Of a DNA stretch of 64,000 nt, positions 1-10,330 are shown piece after piece. Location: contig NZ_CP074149.1 of the NCBI RefSeq assembly GCF_019968765.1, positions 3,906,001 through 3,970,000 of the forward strand. The letters are read 5' to 3'. How positions within the stretch are numbered: position 1 is the stretch's first letter; each line of letters begins with the position of its first letter. The DNA comes from Enterobacter sp. JBIWA008. GTDB taxonomy: Bacteria > Pseudomonadota > Gammaproteobacteria > Enterobacterales > Enterobacteriaceae. The notes under the pieces were generated by a model. That model was given only the letters and a program-made list of their open reading frames with translations. It made no database searches and was not told where the DNA came from. The translations under genes and the position numbers were made by a program.

Positions 1-741
1 CCGAATCAGATCCTCGATCGCAAGAATATCCGCGCCGCACTGGACGCCAGCCTGAAGCGCCTGCAAACCGACTACCTCGATCTTTATCAGGTGCACTGGC
101 CGCAGCGGCCAACCAACTGCTTTGGTAAGCTCGGCTACAGCTGGAATGAGAGCGCCCCCGCCGTAACGCTGCTGGAAACGCTGGAAGCGCTGACAGAATG
201 CCAGCGCGCGGGAAAAATCCGCTACATTGGCGTCTCTAACGAAACGGCCTTTGGCGTAATGCGCTATCTGCACCTGGCAGATAAACACGATCTGCCGCGT
301 ATCGTCACCATCCAGAACCCGTACAGCCTGCTTAACCGTAGCTATGAGGTGGGTCTTGCCGAAGTGACGCAATATGAAGAAGTGGAACTGCTCGCCTATT
401 CCTGTCTCGGCTTTGGCACGCTCACGGGGAAATACCTGAACGGCGCGAAACCGGCCGGGGCGCGAAATACCCTCTTTAGCCGCTTTACCCGCTACAGCGG
501 CGAGCAGACGCAGAAAGCCGTTGCAGCCTATGTGGATATCGCAAAGCGTCACGGTCTTGACCCTGCGCAGATGGCGCTGGCCTTCGTGCGTCGCCAGCCG
601 TTTGTTGCCAGCACCCTACTGGGCGCGACCACGATGGAACAGTTGAAAACCAATATTGAGAGTTTCCATCTGAATCTGAGTGAAGAGGTGTTAGCGGAGA
701 TTGAAGCAGTGCATCAGGTATACACATACCCGGCACCGTAA
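1..741 (+). CDS. tas: Tas, aldo/keto reductase (5' end outside the window)
   Basis: C-terminal 246 residues of an NADPH-dependent aldo/keto reductase of the Tas/YajO type (the E. coli protein has about 346 residues). The reading frame is open from base 1, so the gene starts to the left. Visible family features are the segment LDLYQVHWPQR, the strand IRYIGVSNE and the C-terminal cofactor-side helix VASTLLGATTMEQLKTNIES. Substrate is unknown; in E. coli the gene was found as a suppressor of tyrosine auxotrophy. It ends just before a bidirectional terminator shared with convergent lplT. The catalytic Tyr/Lys region lies outside the window, so activity cannot be judged. Confidence 0.93.
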   Translation, partial: PNQILDRKNIRAALDASLKRLQTDYLDLYQVHWPQRPTNCFGKLGYSWNESAPAVTLLETLEALTECQRAGKIRYIGVSNETAFGVMRYLHLADKHDLPRIVTIQNPYSLLNRSYEVGLAEVTQYEEVELLAYSCLGFGTLTGKYLNGAKPAGARNTLFSRFTRYSGEQTQKAVAAYVDIAKRHGLDPAQMALAFVRRQPFVASTLLGATTMEQLKTNIESFHLNLSEEVLAEIEAVHQVYTYPAP

Positions 742-748
742 TAAAAGC

Positions 749-775
749 AAAACGGCAACGCGCGTTGCCGTTTTT
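749..775. terminator. Bidirectional terminator between tas and lplT
   Basis: Perfect inverted repeat AAAACGGCAACG / CGTTGCCGTTTT with a 2-base centre. An A-run on one side and a T-run on the other let it stop transcription of tas (plus) and lplT (minus). Confidence 0.85.
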
Positions 776-822
776 AGGATGTGCCCCGTCTATCTGTAGT
801 AGAGGGTATCAGGCCGCACTTA

Positions 823-2016
823 TCAACGCCGACGTTGCCAAACCCACAATCCGGCAATTGCCAGCGCGAACAGCCCACCAAACCCGACGCCAATCCCCAC
901 CACCGGCACACCCACTTTTACAGCCAGCGAGTAGAGCCCCAGCATTAATAACATCGCCAGGTTTTCACCCAGGTTTTGTACCGCAATGGCATTCCCCGCC
1001 CCAACGGTCTGCTTGCCGCGTTCCTGCAGTAACGCATTCAGCGGCACCACGAAGAAGCCGCCCAGAATACCAATCAGGATAAGGAGGACATACGCAGGCA
1101 ATAACGCATGTTGCAGAGAGAAAATAAGCACCACGACGCCAATCAGGATCCCTGCGGGCATGCAGCGTGCTACCGTCTCGAGCGTCACCAGCTTCGCCGC
1201 CGCACCTGCCCCCACCACAATGCCGATGGCCACCATCGCATTAAGATAAGTCGGTGTCGCGTTGTCAGTAATTCCCAGCGCCACAGGCACCCACAGCACC
1301 AGCAGGAAGCGCAGCGTGACGCCGGCCCCCCAGAACATACTGGTTCCCATCAGGGAGAAACGCGTCTCACCATTACGCCACAGCACGCGACAGGCGGTAA
1401 AGAAACTGCCGGTCATCGGTTTAAAACGCCAGGATTGTCCCGGGCGAGCCACTGGCAGCTTAGGAATAAATAGATTCGCCACTACCGCCCCGCCATACAC
1501 CACCGCGCAGATGCCCAGTGCCGCCAGGACATGCCAGTCGGCCAGTACGCCGCCCGCGACGGATCCGAGCAGGATAGCGGCAATGGTTGACGACTCCATC
1601 AGGCCGTTAGCTTTCACCAGCTTATCGCCCGTGGTCAGCTCTCCGAGAATGCCATACTTCGCCGGGGAATAGGCGGCGGCGCCAATGCCCACCAGCGTGT
1701 AGCCAATAAACGGATTGAAGCCAAAGCAAATGCTGGCGGCTCCCAGCAGCTTGAGTCCGTTGGCAAACATCATCACCCGGCCTTTCGGGAAACTGTCCGC
1801 CACCTGCCCCACAAACGGCGCGAAGATAATGTAAGCGCCCACAAACACCATCTGCAGGATCGGCTGACTCCAGTCAGGGTAAAACTCGGCCTTCAGCAGT
1901 GCCAGGGTGGCAAACAACAGCGCGTTATCGCCGAACGCAGAGAGAAACTGCGCGGCAATCACTGCCATCATGCCTTTAGACCTAAGCGACGTGTTAGTGT
2001 GCACTGACTCACGCAT
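823..2016 (-). CDS. lplT: LplT, lysophospholipid transporter
   Basis: Inner-membrane MFS protein of 397 residues that flips lysophosphatidylethanolamine and related 2-acyl lysolipids to the cytoplasmic face for re-acylation by Aas. About 12 hydrophobic segments are visible; it begins [15 protein letters not shown] and carries the conserved [20 protein letters not shown] stretch. An in-frame ATG lies 7 codons upstream, but the start at 2016 matches the family N terminus and overlaps the end of aas by 8 bases, as expected for translational coupling in the aas-lplT operon. Ends at WVWQRRR. Confidence 0.96.
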   Translation of the reverse strand: MRESVHTNTSLRSKGMMAVIAAQFLSAFGDNALLFATLALLKAEFYPDWSQPILQMVFVGAYIIFAPFVGQVADSFPKGRVMMFANGLKLLGAASICFGFNPFIGYTLVGIGAAAYSPAKYGILGELTTGDKLVKANGLMESSTIAAILLGSVAGGVLADWHVLAALGICAVVYGGAVVANLFIPKLPVARPGQSWRFKPMTGSFFTACRVLWRNGETRFSLMGTSMFWGAGVTLRFLLVLWVPVALGITDNATPTYLNAMVAIGIVVGAGAAAKLVTLETVARCMPAGILIGVVVLIFSLQHALLPAYVLLILIGILGGFFVVPLNALLQERGKQTVGAGNAIAVQNLGENLAMLLMLGLYSLAVKVGVPVVGIGVGFGGLFALAIAGLWVWQRRR

Positions 2017-4168
2017 TTTGCTGTTCCGCCTCTTCAACCATGCCTTTCAGGGTCACGAAGTCGGGCTTACCGCTACCCAGTACCGGAAGTTGTTTCAGGT
2101 AACGAATATCGCGCGGTACCGCCAGCTCGGGAATGCCATGCTCACGCGCATGGCTAAGTAACTTGTCGCGCTTCAGCTCACTGTCGGTGGTAAACAACAC
2201 CAGCGCCTCGCCTTTGCTGGCATCACTCTTAACCACCGTCGCGTGCATCTTATCAGCGGACACCGCCGTCGCCAGCTGTTCAACCATCTCCAGAGAGACC
2301 ATTTCACCGGCGATTTTGGCGAAGCGTTTTGCACGCCCCTGAATCTGCACAAAACCCTGCTCGTCGAAGCGAACGATATCACCGGTATCGTACCAACCGG
2401 TTTCGACCTCACCGTTCACGTTTTCCGCCGTTGGCGCTTCCAGCCGGCCTGGGTTTTCCACGCGCAGATAACCGTTCATCACGTTTGGCCCTTTCAGCTG
2501 CAGACGGCCACCGTCCTCAATGCCCGGCACGGCCAGCAGACGCGCATCCATTCCCGGCAGAATTCGGCCCACCGTACCCGGTTTCGCCGCCATCGGTACG
2601 TTAATCGAGACAACGGGAGCACACTCGGTAACGCCATAACCTTCGAGAATGCGCAGGCCAAACTTGTCCTGCCAGATCTGGCGCGTGCTCTCCTGCAGTT
2701 TTTCCGCACCGGCCACCACATACCGCACGCGATAGAAGTCATACGGATTGGCAAAACGCGCATAGTTGCCCAGGAAGGTTGAGGTCCCGAACAGAACGGT
2801 ACAGTTACGGTCATACACCAGCTCCGGCACAATGCGGTAGTGCAGCGGGCTCGGATAGAGGAACACTTCTGCGCCGGTCAGCAGCGGCGTGAACAGTCCC
2901 ACCGTCAGGCCAAAGGAGTGGAACAGCGGCAGCGCCGACATAAAACGGTCATCCGCAGTAAAGTCGGCAATGCTTTTAATCTGCTCAACGTTCGCCAGGA
3001 TGCTCTTGTGGCTGTGGACGACGCCTTTCGGGTTGCCCTCCGATCCCGACGTGAAGAGGATAATCGCGTCATCTTCCGGCTGCTGCTTTACCTGGGCCAG
3101 ACGCGGCATCAGCAGGTGAGCAAAAATCCACAGCTTGTCGCCGGTGGTCACGTCCGCTTTCAGATCCTCCAGGAAGACCCAGCGCACCTGAGTGAGCTGC
3201 TCGGGAAGATGCCAGAGCTTGCCTTTGTCCAGGAACTGGCGGGAGGTAAAAACGGTATTAATCTGCGCGGCAGTAATGGCGCTGGTCAGCCCCTTCACGC
3301 CTGCCGTGTAGTTCATCATCGCCGGGATGCGACCCCGGGAAACCGCGCCAAAAATCACCGCCGCGCTGATGCCCGCGTTAGGCAGCATCAGGCCAATCTT
3401 TTCGCCCTTTTTGCTGTACTTCTCCAGAATACGGCCCACAAACAGCGTTTTGGTCAGCAGTTTGCGATAGGTGTCAGGGGTAAAGTTGATGTCTTCAATG
3501 CAGTTTTTCTTCGCGCCATAGCGGTACTGCGCGGAAAGCAGGGATTCATACAGCGTTTCGCGCGGGCGCACGGCCATGCGCGCTTCCATCATAATCTGGT
3601 GCAGCATTTCCCCGGCGATTTTACGGCGATCGCGGGCACGCGGCGCGTCGGGCATCGGTAACGACGTTGGCGGCAGGATATGCAGCGTGATTTTGGGGAA
3701 CAGGCGCTGCTTCACCAGTCCCTTCAGACGGCTGAAATGGGTGAGCTCCGCGCCTTCAATACGCAGCGGCACCACGGTCGCTTTTGACTTCGCCGCGACA
3801 AACCCCGCGCCATCGTAGATTTTCATCAGCGAACCGGTCACTGAAATACGCCCTTCCGGGAAAATGACCACCGGACGGCCCTGCTCAACCAGACGCACCA
3901 GATGCTTAATCATCATCGGCTTTGTCGGGTCGAGCGGCACAAAATCAATCAGCGGCGTGAGCCAGCGCATGTACCACTGCTGGCTGATGGAGGTATAGAC
4001 CGCAAACACCGGGCGCACGGGTAAAAACAGCGCCAGCAGAATGCCGTCTATAAAAGAAACATGGTTTGGTGTGATGAGAACGCGTTCGCCGCGAAGCGCC
4101 CGGGCATCGCCGGTGATGCGGATGCGAAACAGAATACGGAAAAGCGTACGGAAGAACCCAAATAGCAT
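2009..4168 (-). CDS. aas: Aas, 2-acyl-GPE acyltransferase / acyl-ACP synthetase
   Basis: Bifunctional 719-residue inner-membrane enzyme that activates a fatty acid onto acyl carrier protein and transfers it to lysophosphatidylethanolamine. The N-terminal PlsC-type acyltransferase carries the HX4D motif (NHVSFIDG, His36 and Asp41) and a downstream FPEGR. The larger C-terminal half is an AMP-forming ligase with the P-loop-like [18 protein letters not shown]. An in-frame ATG 28 codons upstream exists, but the start at 4168 ([11 protein letters not shown]) gives exactly the E. coli length. First gene of the aas-lplT operon on the minus strand. Confidence 0.97.
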   Translation of the reverse strand: MLFGFFRTLFRILFRIRITGDARALRGERVLITPNHVSFIDGILLALFLPVRPVFAVYTSISQQWYMRWLTPLIDFVPLDPTKPMMIKHLVRLVEQGRPVVIFPEGRISVTGSLMKIYDGAGFVAAKSKATVVPLRIEGAELTHFSRLKGLVKQRLFPKITLHILPPTSLPMPDAPRARDRRKIAGEMLHQIMMEARMAVRPRETLYESLLSAQYRYGAKKNCIEDINFTPDTYRKLLTKTLFVGRILEKYSKKGEKIGLMLPNAGISAAVIFGAVSRGRIPAMMNYTAGVKGLTSAITAAQINTVFTSRQFLDKGKLWHLPEQLTQVRWVFLEDLKADVTTGDKLWIFAHLLMPRLAQVKQQPEDDAIILFTSGSEGNPKGVVHSHKSILANVEQIKSIADFTADDRFMSALPLFHSFGLTVGLFTPLLTGAEVFLYPSPLHYRIVPELVYDRNCTVLFGTSTFLGNYARFANPYDFYRVRYVVAGAEKLQESTRQIWQDKFGLRILEGYGVTECAPVVSINVPMAAKPGTVGRILPGMDARLLAVPGIEDGGRLQLKGPNVMNGYLRVENPGRLEAPTAENVNGEVETGWYDTGDIVRFDEQGFVQIQGRAKRFAKIAGEMVSLEMVEQLATAVSADKMHATVVKSDASKGEALVLFTTDSELKRDKLLSHAREHGIPELAVPRDIRYLKQLPVLGSGKPDFVTLKGMVEEAEQQNA

Positions 4169-4263
4169 CTCAACTCCCTTTGCCAGCCAGTGTGGAGGGT
4201 CGATAGTAAATGGTGGCAGATTACACGAGAAGTGGTAAGGGAGCGACAGCAAAAGTGGAGGCG

Positions 4264-4349
4264 AAAAAAAACCTGCGCATCCGCGCAGGTTGGTGCAAGA
4301 GATGAGTACGAAACCGTACTAAGAATTCTCACCAATCAATACCTCTGGG
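4264..4349 (-). ncRNA. omrA: OmrA-type small RNA (single copy)
   Basis: Hfq-dependent sRNA of the OmrA/OmrB family, between aas and galR as in E. coli. Read on the minus strand it begins CCCAGAGGTATTGATTGG, the conserved seed that pairs with ompT, cirA, fecA and csgD mRNAs. It ends with a perfect 9-bp GC hairpin (AACCTGCGC, loop, GCGCAGGTT) and a long U-run. The text before the hairpin (TCTCTTGCACC) is closer to OmrA than OmrB. E. coli has two tandem copies; only one is present here. In E. coli transcription depends on EnvZ/OmpR; a TACAGT-like -10 lies just upstream of 4349. Confidence 0.93.
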
Positions 4350-4458
4350 ATCTCGACTGTATCAATCCTGTTAACGTTCCGGCTATCGGACAATCGCAAC
4401 AGGCTGAGGCAAAGTGTAACCAAAGGTTCAGATTCACATTTTTCTGACATGACTGGGC

Positions 4459-4473
4459 GTGTAACGATTACAC
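4459..4473. promoter_or_regulatory. Inverted repeat upstream of galR, possible operator
   Basis: GTGTAACGATTACAC is a perfect 6+6 palindrome around a 3-base centre, about 120 bases upstream of galR. It resembles a gal operator half-site pair, but the spacing is one base shorter than the usual 16-bp operator, so a GalR role is uncertain. It could equally serve the divergent omrA promoter. Confidence 0.35.
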
Positions 4474-4559
4474 CGCCAGGGGTGTGCTGCATCACGTTTG
4501 TGGAGAGCGGAAACCCGCTCCCCTTGAATACACGGCGCTTTTCCGCAACACTATTTGGT

Positions 4560-4575
4560 GTGTAAACGCTTACCC
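4560..4575 (+). promoter_or_regulatory. Probable GalR/GalS operator at the galR promoter
   Basis: GTGTAAACGCTTACCC matches the gal operator pattern GTGNAANCGNTTNCNC, 18 bases before the galR start codon. The position fits autoregulation by roadblock at the start of the galR message. Confidence 0.65.
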
Positions 4576-4593
4576 CCAATAAGAAGGTAATAA

Positions 4594-5610
4594 ATGGCGA
4601 CAATAAAGGATGTGGCCCGTCTGGCAGGCGTGTCGGTGGCAACCGTCTCGCGCGTGATTAATGATTCACCTAAAGCAAGTGACGCATCACGCCAGGCGGT
4701 ACAAAGCGCCATGGAATCCCTGAACTATCATCCCAATGCCAATGCCCGCGCGCTCGCCCAGCAGTCCACCGAAACCATTGGGCTGGTGGTGGGAGATGTC
4801 TCCGATCCCTTTTTCGGCGCCATGGTGAAAGCCGTTGAACAGGTTTCTTATCAGACCGGCAATTTTTTACTGATCGGCAATGGCTATCATAATGAACAAA
4901 AAGAACGCCAGGCCATCGAGCAGCTGATCCGCCACCGCTGCGCGGCGCTGGTGGTTCACGCCAAAATGATCCCGGATGCCGAGCTGATACATCTGATGAA
5001 GCAGATCCCCGGCATGGTGATCATCAACCGCATTATTCCCGGGTTTGAAAAACGCTGCGTGGCTCTCGACGACCGCTACGGTGCCTGGCTTGCAACGCGG
5101 CACCTGATTCAGCAGGGCCATACCCGAATTGGCTATCTCTGTTCAAACCACCCGATTTCTGATGCAGAAGACCGCCTGCAGGGCTACTACGACGCCCTGC
5201 GCGAAAATGGTCTGCCGTGTAATGACCGTCTGGTGGCCTACGGTGAACCGGATGAGAGCGGCGGTGAACAGGCCATGACCGAGCTGCTGGGACGTGGACG
5301 AAATTTCACGGCGGTTGCCAGCTATAACGACTCCATGGCCGCAGGGGCAATGGGGGTGCTGAATGACAACGGGATCGAGGTACCGGCAGAAATTTCGCTG
5401 ATTGGCTTCGATGACGTGCTGGTCTCTCGCTACGTGCGCCCGCGCCTGACTACCGTGCGCTACCCGATTATCACCATGGCGACGCAGGCCGCAGAGCTGG
5501 CGTTAGCGCTGGCTGAACAGCGCCAGCCGCCGGATATTACGCATCTGTTTAGTCCGACGCTGGTGCGTCGTCACTCTGTTACATCGCCTTCTGAGGCGCA
5601 GAGCGAATAG
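4594..5610 (+). CDS. galR: GalR, galactose operon repressor
   Basis: LacI-family repressor of 338 residues. Residues 2-50 form the helix-turn-helix and hinge (TIKDVARLAGVSVATVSRVIN); the rest is the periplasmic-binding-protein-like D-galactose sensor and dimer domain, nearly colinear with E. coli GalR (343 aa). It controls gal uptake and breakdown genes. The start is fixed by the conserved MATIKDVA and an AGAAGG ribosome site just upstream. Its 3' end overlaps the convergent GNAT gene by 40 bases, so no terminator separates them. Confidence 0.96.
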   Translation: MATIKDVARLAGVSVATVSRVINDSPKASDASRQAVQSAMESLNYHPNANARALAQQSTETIGLVVGDVSDPFFGAMVKAVEQVSYQTGNFLLIGNGYHNEQKERQAIEQLIRHRCAALVVHAKMIPDAELIHLMKQIPGMVIINRIIPGFEKRCVALDDRYGAWLATRHLIQQGHTRIGYLCSNHPISDAEDRLQGYYDALRENGLPCNDRLVAYGEPDESGGEQAMTELLGRGRNFTAVASYNDSMAAGAMGVLNDNGIEVPAEISLIGFDDVLVSRYVRPRLTTVRYPIITMATQAAELALALAEQRQPPDITHLFSPTLVRRHSVTSPSEAQSE

Positions 5611-6056
5611 CGGTAGAGGTGAACCCGCGTGTTGGGGTATTCCAGCCCATCACCGATATACTGCCAGCCGTAACGTTCGTAGAAGTCGCGGCAGGCAGAC
5701 CAGAGGTGGAGCTCTTCATACCCGGATTGCGCGGCGTAATCAATGACGTGCTGCTGAAGTTTTCCCGCCAGCCCCTTGCCTCGCGCCGTGTCGTCAACGT
5801 ACAGCGCCGCTAGCCACGGAAACAGATCCTGACGGGTGATCAAATCACAGCGCCAGAGACCCACCGTACCAAGAAGCTGTTCGTCTTCTACGGCGATAAA
5901 GGTCAGCGGTAATGCTCCCGGCGTCTGGCTGTGCTCAACAATGCTGTGGAAAAATTCCCGAGAAAGCCCTTCGCCAAAGGCCTGCCAGAGCCAGTCGGTG
6001 ACCTGCTCCGCATAGTGCGGTGCCTCGTAAAGCGGAAGGATGGCTATCTTTTTCAC
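5571..6056 (-). CDS. GNAT-family N-acetyltransferase
   Basis: 161-residue GCN5-related acetyltransferase, substrate unknown. The acetyl-CoA binding motif A is visible around residues 88-108 (ALYVDDTARGKGLAGKL, pattern R-G-K-G-L-A), preceded by strand FIAVEDEQLLGTVGLWRC and followed by the family's FYERYGWQYIG segment. It is convergent to galR and overlaps its last 40 bases. E. coli K-12 has no gene here, so this and the next gene are an insertion between galR and lysA. Confidence 0.85.
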   Translation of the reverse strand: MKKIAILPLYEAPHYAEQVTDWLWQAFGEGLSREFFHSIVEHSQTPGALPLTFIAVEDEQLLGTVGLWRCDLITRQDLFPWLAALYVDDTARGKGLAGKLQQHVIDYAAQSGYEELHLWSACRDFYERYGWQYIGDGLEYPNTRVHLYRYSLCASEGDVTE

Positions 6057-6276
6057 GTTTCACCTGCGTTTTTTCATTTATTTGCTGGCCTGTCGCCCCA
6101 GCTCGGTTCGGCGATTACTTTACCAGAGTCAGACTATTTAGTTTTACTTCACGCAGGCCAGACGAATCGTGACCAAAAAGCGTGATCGTGGCAGAAGTTT
6201 TGCGCTTCCCGCATCGCTTATACGCCGTGAGGTCTGTGTTAAACTGCAAACCATTACGTGGAAGCAGGAATGTAGA

Positions 6277-7314
6277 ATGGCAACAATGCTGGATGTCTCA
6301 CTGCGTGCGGGCGTGTCGAAGGCTACCGTCTCGCGCGTGCTGAACGGCACGGGTCAGGTTAAAGAGAGTACGCGTCAGCAGGTCTTTGCTGCGATGGAAG
6401 AGCTGGGATATCGCCCGAACTTTCTCGCGCGTTCACTGGCTAACCAGACCAGCAACAGCATTGGTCTGGTCGTCTCGACCTTCGACGGCTTTTACTTTGG
6501 TCGTCTTCTCCAGCAGGCGTCGCGGCAAACGGAAACTCACGGGAAACAGCTGATCGTCACCGACGGTCACGACGCGCCGGAACAGGAAGAACAGGCGGTG
6601 CAGATGCTGGCCGATCGCCAGTGCGATGCCATCGTGCTTTACACGCGCTACATGAGCGAAAAAGCGATCGTCAAACTGATGAACACAGTGAAAACGCCGC
6701 TGGTGGTCATTAACCGTGAAGTAAGCCAGGCGCCGGATCGCTGCGTGTTTTTCGAACAGCAGGATGCCGCGTTTAAGGCCGTGGATTATCTGATCGCCCA
6801 GGGCCATCGGGAGATCGCCTGTATCACCGTTCCGATCCACACCCCCACGGGTAAAGCGCGGCTGATGGGCTACCGTAAGGCGCTGGAAAAGCACGGCATT
6901 CGCCTGGACGAGCGTCGGATAAAGTACGGCGATGCGGGAATGACGCGGGGATACGAGCTGTGCAAGGAGTTGATTGCTGACGGTGTGCCGTTTAGCGCCC
7001 TCTTTGCCTGTAACGACGATATGGCGCTGGGTGCGTCCAAAGCGTTACACCAGGCGGAGCTTAAAATTCCGCAGGATGTTTCACTGTTCGGCTTTGACGA
7101 TGCCCCAAGCGCGAAATGGCTGGAGCCTGCGCTCTCATCCGTTTATCTGCCTATCGACAGTATGATTGTCACGGCCATCGATCAGGCGATCCGGCTGGCA
7201 AAAAACCAGCCGGTCGATGCCATCCCGCCGTTTACCGGCACGCTGGTGTTACGCGATTCGGTTACAACGGGGCCGTACTTTCATCAGATGAGTTCTAAAG
7301 CCAGCAGTTCCTGA
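6277..7314 (+). CDS. LacI-family transcriptional regulator
   Basis: 345-residue repressor-type protein. The N-terminal helix-turn-helix is MLDVSLRAGVSKATVSRVLN and the remainder is a sugar-sensing type I periplasmic-binding fold (VSLFGFDDAPSAKWLEPALS near the C terminus). A longer in-frame start exists 36 codons upstream at 6169, but the family start MATMLDVS at 6277 has its own GCAGGA ribosome site. It looks closer to the AscG/GalS branch than to GalR. No sugar operon is adjacent, so the regulon cannot be inferred. Its 3' end overlaps convergent lysA by 31 bases. Confidence 0.85.
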   Translation: MATMLDVSLRAGVSKATVSRVLNGTGQVKESTRQQVFAAMEELGYRPNFLARSLANQTSNSIGLVVSTFDGFYFGRLLQQASRQTETHGKQLIVTDGHDAPEQEEQAVQMLADRQCDAIVLYTRYMSEKAIVKLMNTVKTPLVVINREVSQAPDRCVFFEQQDAAFKAVDYLIAQGHREIACITVPIHTPTGKARLMGYRKALEKHGIRLDERRIKYGDAGMTRGYELCKELIADGVPFSALFACNDDMALGASKALHQAELKIPQDVSLFGFDDAPSAKWLEPALSSVYLPIDSMIVTAIDQAIRLAKNQPVDAIPPFTGTLVLRDSVTTGPYFHQMSSKASSS

Positions 7315-8546
7315 ATGGTCTGGCGACGACGGATCAGCCGTGCTTTGCCGTTTTCAAACAGCACTTCCGGCAGCAGCGGGCGGCTGTTGTAGTTAGATGA
7401 CATCGACGCCCCGTAGGCACCGGTATCATGCAGCACAAGATAATCACCCGGTTTGACCTCTGGCAGCGCGCGGGTCTCCACTTTGCCACCTTCCTGCTGA
7501 GTGAATACGTCACCCGATTCACACAGCGGCCCCGCAACGACCGTCTCAACCCGCGGCGCCTGCGTTAAATCACGGCCGTCGGCAGCCAGAGCGGTAATGT
7601 GGTGATAGCTACCGTACATGGATGGACGCATCAGATCGTTAAAGCCTGCGTCAATCAAGACGAAGTGGCGGGACCCCATATCTTTCACGCTGCGCACCTG
7701 CGAAACCAGCACGCCGGCTTCCGCCACCAGGAAACGCCCCGGCTCAATTTCCAGCTTCACCGCGTGACCAAGATGCGCGGCAATTTGGTCACGCGCGGCG
7801 CTCCACAGACCGTAATAGTGATCGGTATCGATCGCCTCTTCCCCTTCGCGATAAGGGATGGAGAGACCGCCGCCAGCAGAAATCGCCTCCAGATCCTGAC
7901 CAAAATCGGCTACCTGGCGCACCATCGCACCGCACACCTGCTCCAGGTGGCCGTAATCCACGCCCGAACCAATGTGCATATGAATACCCACCAGCTTCAG
8001 GCTGTAGCGCTGTAATACCTCCAGCGCAGCGGGCATATCGGCATACCAGATCCCGTGCTTGCTGTTTTCGCCGCCGGTATTGGTTTTTTGGCTGTGCCCA
8101 TGACCAAAGCCCGGATTCACGCGCAGCCAGACGCGATGGCCGGGAGAAACCTGACCCAGCTGCTCCAGCATATCCACAGAACCGGCATTCACCGGGATCT
8201 GCAATTCGTGAACGCGCGCAAGCGTCGCATCGTCGATCACATCGGCGGTGAAGACGATCGCGTCGCCGTCGGCTTTCGGATCGAATCCGGCCGCCAGCGC
8301 GCGCTCGATTTCGCCGAGCGAGACGGAGTCGACCTTCACCCCCTGCTCACGCATCAGGCGCAGAATATGGATATTAGAGCAGGCCTTCTGGGCAAAGCGC
8401 ACCACGTCAAACTGATGCAGGGCGGCGATCTTCTCGCGAACGATCTGCGCGTCGTAGACCCACACCGGGCAGCCAAACTCGGCGGGCAGGCGCAGCAGGT
8501 TGTCGGCGTTCAAATCTGTCTCAGTCTGGTTCAGCGGGCGTGGCAT
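7284..8546 (-). CDS. lysA: LysA, diaminopimelate decarboxylase
   Basis: PLP enzyme of 420 residues converting meso-diaminopimelate to L-lysine, last step of lysine synthesis. Fold type III decarboxylase: the PLP lysine is in RFAQKACSN, the phosphate-binding region is HMHIGSGVDYG, EPGRFLVAEAG follows, and the active-site cysteine is in GPLCESGDVF. Divergent from lysR with a 121-base shared promoter region, the arrangement by which LysR activates lysA under lysine limitation in E. coli. 3' end overlaps the LacI-type gene. Confidence 0.97.
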   Translation of the reverse strand: MPRPLNQTETDLNADNLLRLPAEFGCPVWVYDAQIVREKIAALHQFDVVRFAQKACSNIHILRLMREQGVKVDSVSLGEIERALAAGFDPKADGDAIVFTADVIDDATLARVHELQIPVNAGSVDMLEQLGQVSPGHRVWLRVNPGFGHGHSQKTNTGGENSKHGIWYADMPAALEVLQRYSLKLVGIHMHIGSGVDYGHLEQVCGAMVRQVADFGQDLEAISAGGGLSIPYREGEEAIDTDHYYGLWSAARDQIAAHLGHAVKLEIEPGRFLVAEAGVLVSQVRSVKDMGSRHFVLIDAGFNDLMRPSMYGSYHHITALAADGRDLTQAPRVETVVAGPLCESGDVFTQQEGGKVETRALPEVKPGDYLVLHDTGAYGASMSSNYNSRPLLPEVLFENGKARLIRRRQTIQELLALELI

Positions 8547-8667
8547 GGTCTTCTCCGGGTAAATGCGTTTTGATGATTACGCCACAGCATGAAGAGAATA
8601 AAAAATATCGTTTTATCGCGAGTCTATGCAAAAATGATATGGATAGTCGTCTACTTTCAGGTGCCCT
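8547..8667. promoter_or_regulatory. lysA-lysR divergent promoter region
   Basis: 121-base AT-rich intergenic segment between the divergent lysA and lysR starts. In E. coli LysR binds in the equivalent region to activate lysA and repress itself. I do not resolve individual binding boxes here. Confidence 0.6.
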
Positions 8668-9594
8668 ATGCCCGCCGTCAATTTACGCCATATCGAGATT
8701 TTTCATGCCGTCATGACCACCGGCAATCTCACCGAAGCCGCACAGATGCTGCATACCTCGCAGCCGACGGTGAGCCGTGAACTGGCCCGCTTCGAGAAGG
8801 TGCTGGGGCTGAAGCTGTTCGAACGTACCCGGGGCAGACTTCACCCGACGGTGCAGGGGTTACGCCTGTTCGAGGAAGTCCAGCGCTCCTGGTACGGGCT
8901 GGACAGAATAGTGAGTGCTGCGGAAAGCCTGCGCGAGTTTCGCCAGGGCGAGCTGTCGATCGTCTGCCTGCCCGTCTTTTCGCAATCCTTTTTGCCGATG
9001 CTGCTGCAGCCCTTTCTGGCCCGATATCCGGAGGTCAGCCTCACCATCGTGCCTCAGGAATCTCCCCTGCTTGAAGAGTGGCTTTCGGCTCAGCGCCATG
9101 ATTTAGGGCTAACTGAAACCCTCTCCACGCCAGCGGGCACGACGCGCACGGAGTTACTTTCGTTAGATGAAGTGTGCGTTCTGCCCGCCGGGCATCGGCT
9201 TGCCGGTAAGGCGGTGCTCACGCCGGAGGATTTCCACGGAGAAAACTACATTAGCCTGTCGCAGACCGACAGTTACAGACAGCTGCTGGATACCCTGTTT
9301 GCCGAGCATCAGGTCAAACGGCGGATGGTGGTGGAAACGCACAGCGCGGCTTCGATTTGCGCGATGGTGCGAGCGGGCGTTGGCGTCGCGGTGGTGAATC
9401 CGCTCACGGCGCTGGACTATGCCGGAGGCGGGATCGTCATCCGCCGCTTTAGCGTGTCCGTCCCGTTCACCGTGAGCCTGATCCGCCCGCTGCACCGTCC
9501 GGCTTCCGCGCTGGTGGACGCTTTCACCGAACACTTAATGGAGCACGCGCGTCAGGTGGCGCTTCGCTTACCTGACCTGCAAAACCCCTTATGA
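8668..9594 (+). CDS. lysR: LysR, activator of lysA
   Basis: Founding member of the LysR-type regulators, 308 residues (311 in E. coli). Winged helix-turn-helix at residues 4-63 ([20 protein letters not shown]), then the co-inducer domain that senses diaminopimelate/lysine status. Starts [16 protein letters not shown], colinear with the E. coli protein apart from a divergent last 20 residues. Divergent from its target lysA. Its stop overlaps the end of convergent ygeA by 6 bases. Confidence 0.96.
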   Translation: MPAVNLRHIEIFHAVMTTGNLTEAAQMLHTSQPTVSRELARFEKVLGLKLFERTRGRLHPTVQGLRLFEEVQRSWYGLDRIVSAAESLREFRQGELSIVCLPVFSQSFLPMLLQPFLARYPEVSLTIVPQESPLLEEWLSAQRHDLGLTETLSTPAGTTRTELLSLDEVCVLPAGHRLAGKAVLTPEDFHGENYISLSQTDSYRQLLDTLFAEHQVKRRMVVETHSAASICAMVRAGVGVAVVNPLTALDYAGGGIVIRRFSVSVPFTVSLIRPLHRPASALVDAFTEHLMEHARQVALRLPDLQNPL

Positions 9595-10281
9595 CAGCAT
9601 AAACGCCACGGCATCTGCCGCGTGAATGGCGGTGGTATCAAATACCGGGACGGGGCTTCGATCGGCTGGCACCAGCAGGCCAATCTCGGTGCAGCCGAAG
9701 ATCACGCCTTCTGCCCCCTGCTGCGCCAGCTTTTCAATCACGCTGACGTAATACGCCCGGGAAGATTCGCTGAAGGTACCGAGACAGAGCTCGTCAAAGA
9801 TAATCTGGTTGATGCGCGCCCGATCTTCTTCATCCGGGATCAGGCTTTCGATCCCAAATTCACTGCGCAAACGCCCGCGATAAAAATCCTGCTCCATGGT
9901 GTAGCGTGTACCCAAAAGCGCTACGCGGCGCATCCCGGGTGCCGCAATCGCACGACCGGTCGCGTCCGCGATATGCAAAAACGGCAGCGAGCAGCGGTCC
10001 TCAATATGCGACGCCACTTTGTGCATGGTATTGGTACAAAGCACGATACCCTCGGCGCCGGCACGCTCCAGCCCCAGTGCAGCCTGGGCCAGCATCTCTC
10101 CGGCTTTATCCCACTCACCGCTCGACTGGCAGACTTCGATTTCATGGAAGTCAACGCTGTGCAGCAGCAGGCTTGCGGAGTGCAGACCACCCAGACGCTG
10201 CTTTACCCCTTCGTTAATCAGGCGATAATAAGGGATTGTCGATTCCCAGCTCATTCCACCTAACAGGCCGATCGTTTTCAT
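9589..10281 (-). CDS. ygeA: YgeA, amino-acid racemase of the Asp/Glu family
   Basis: 230-residue PLP-independent racemase; E. coli YgeA acts on several amino acids, with homoserine reported among the best. The two catalytic cysteines of the family are visible at Cys82 (VLCTNTMHK) and Cys197 (FGCTEIGLL). The start [15 protein letters not shown] at 10281 is preceded by another ATG and a strong GGAGGG ribosome site. Between lysR and araE in E. coli; here a fepE-like gene is inserted next to it. Confidence 0.93.
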   Translation of the reverse strand: MKTIGLLGGMSWESTIPYYRLINEGVKQRLGGLHSASLLLHSVDFHEIEVCQSSGEWDKAGEMLAQAALGLERAGAEGIVLCTNTMHKVASHIEDRCSLPFLHIADATGRAIAAPGMRRVALLGTRYTMEQDFYRGRLRSEFGIESLIPDEEDRARINQIIFDELCLGTFSESSRAYYVSVIEKLAQQGAEGVIFGCTEIGLLVPADRSPVPVFDTTAIHAADAVAFMLS

Positions 10282-10330
10282 CATCCCTCCTTTTCTTTGT
10301 TTCTTTTTTAACACAACCGATGTCGATAAA

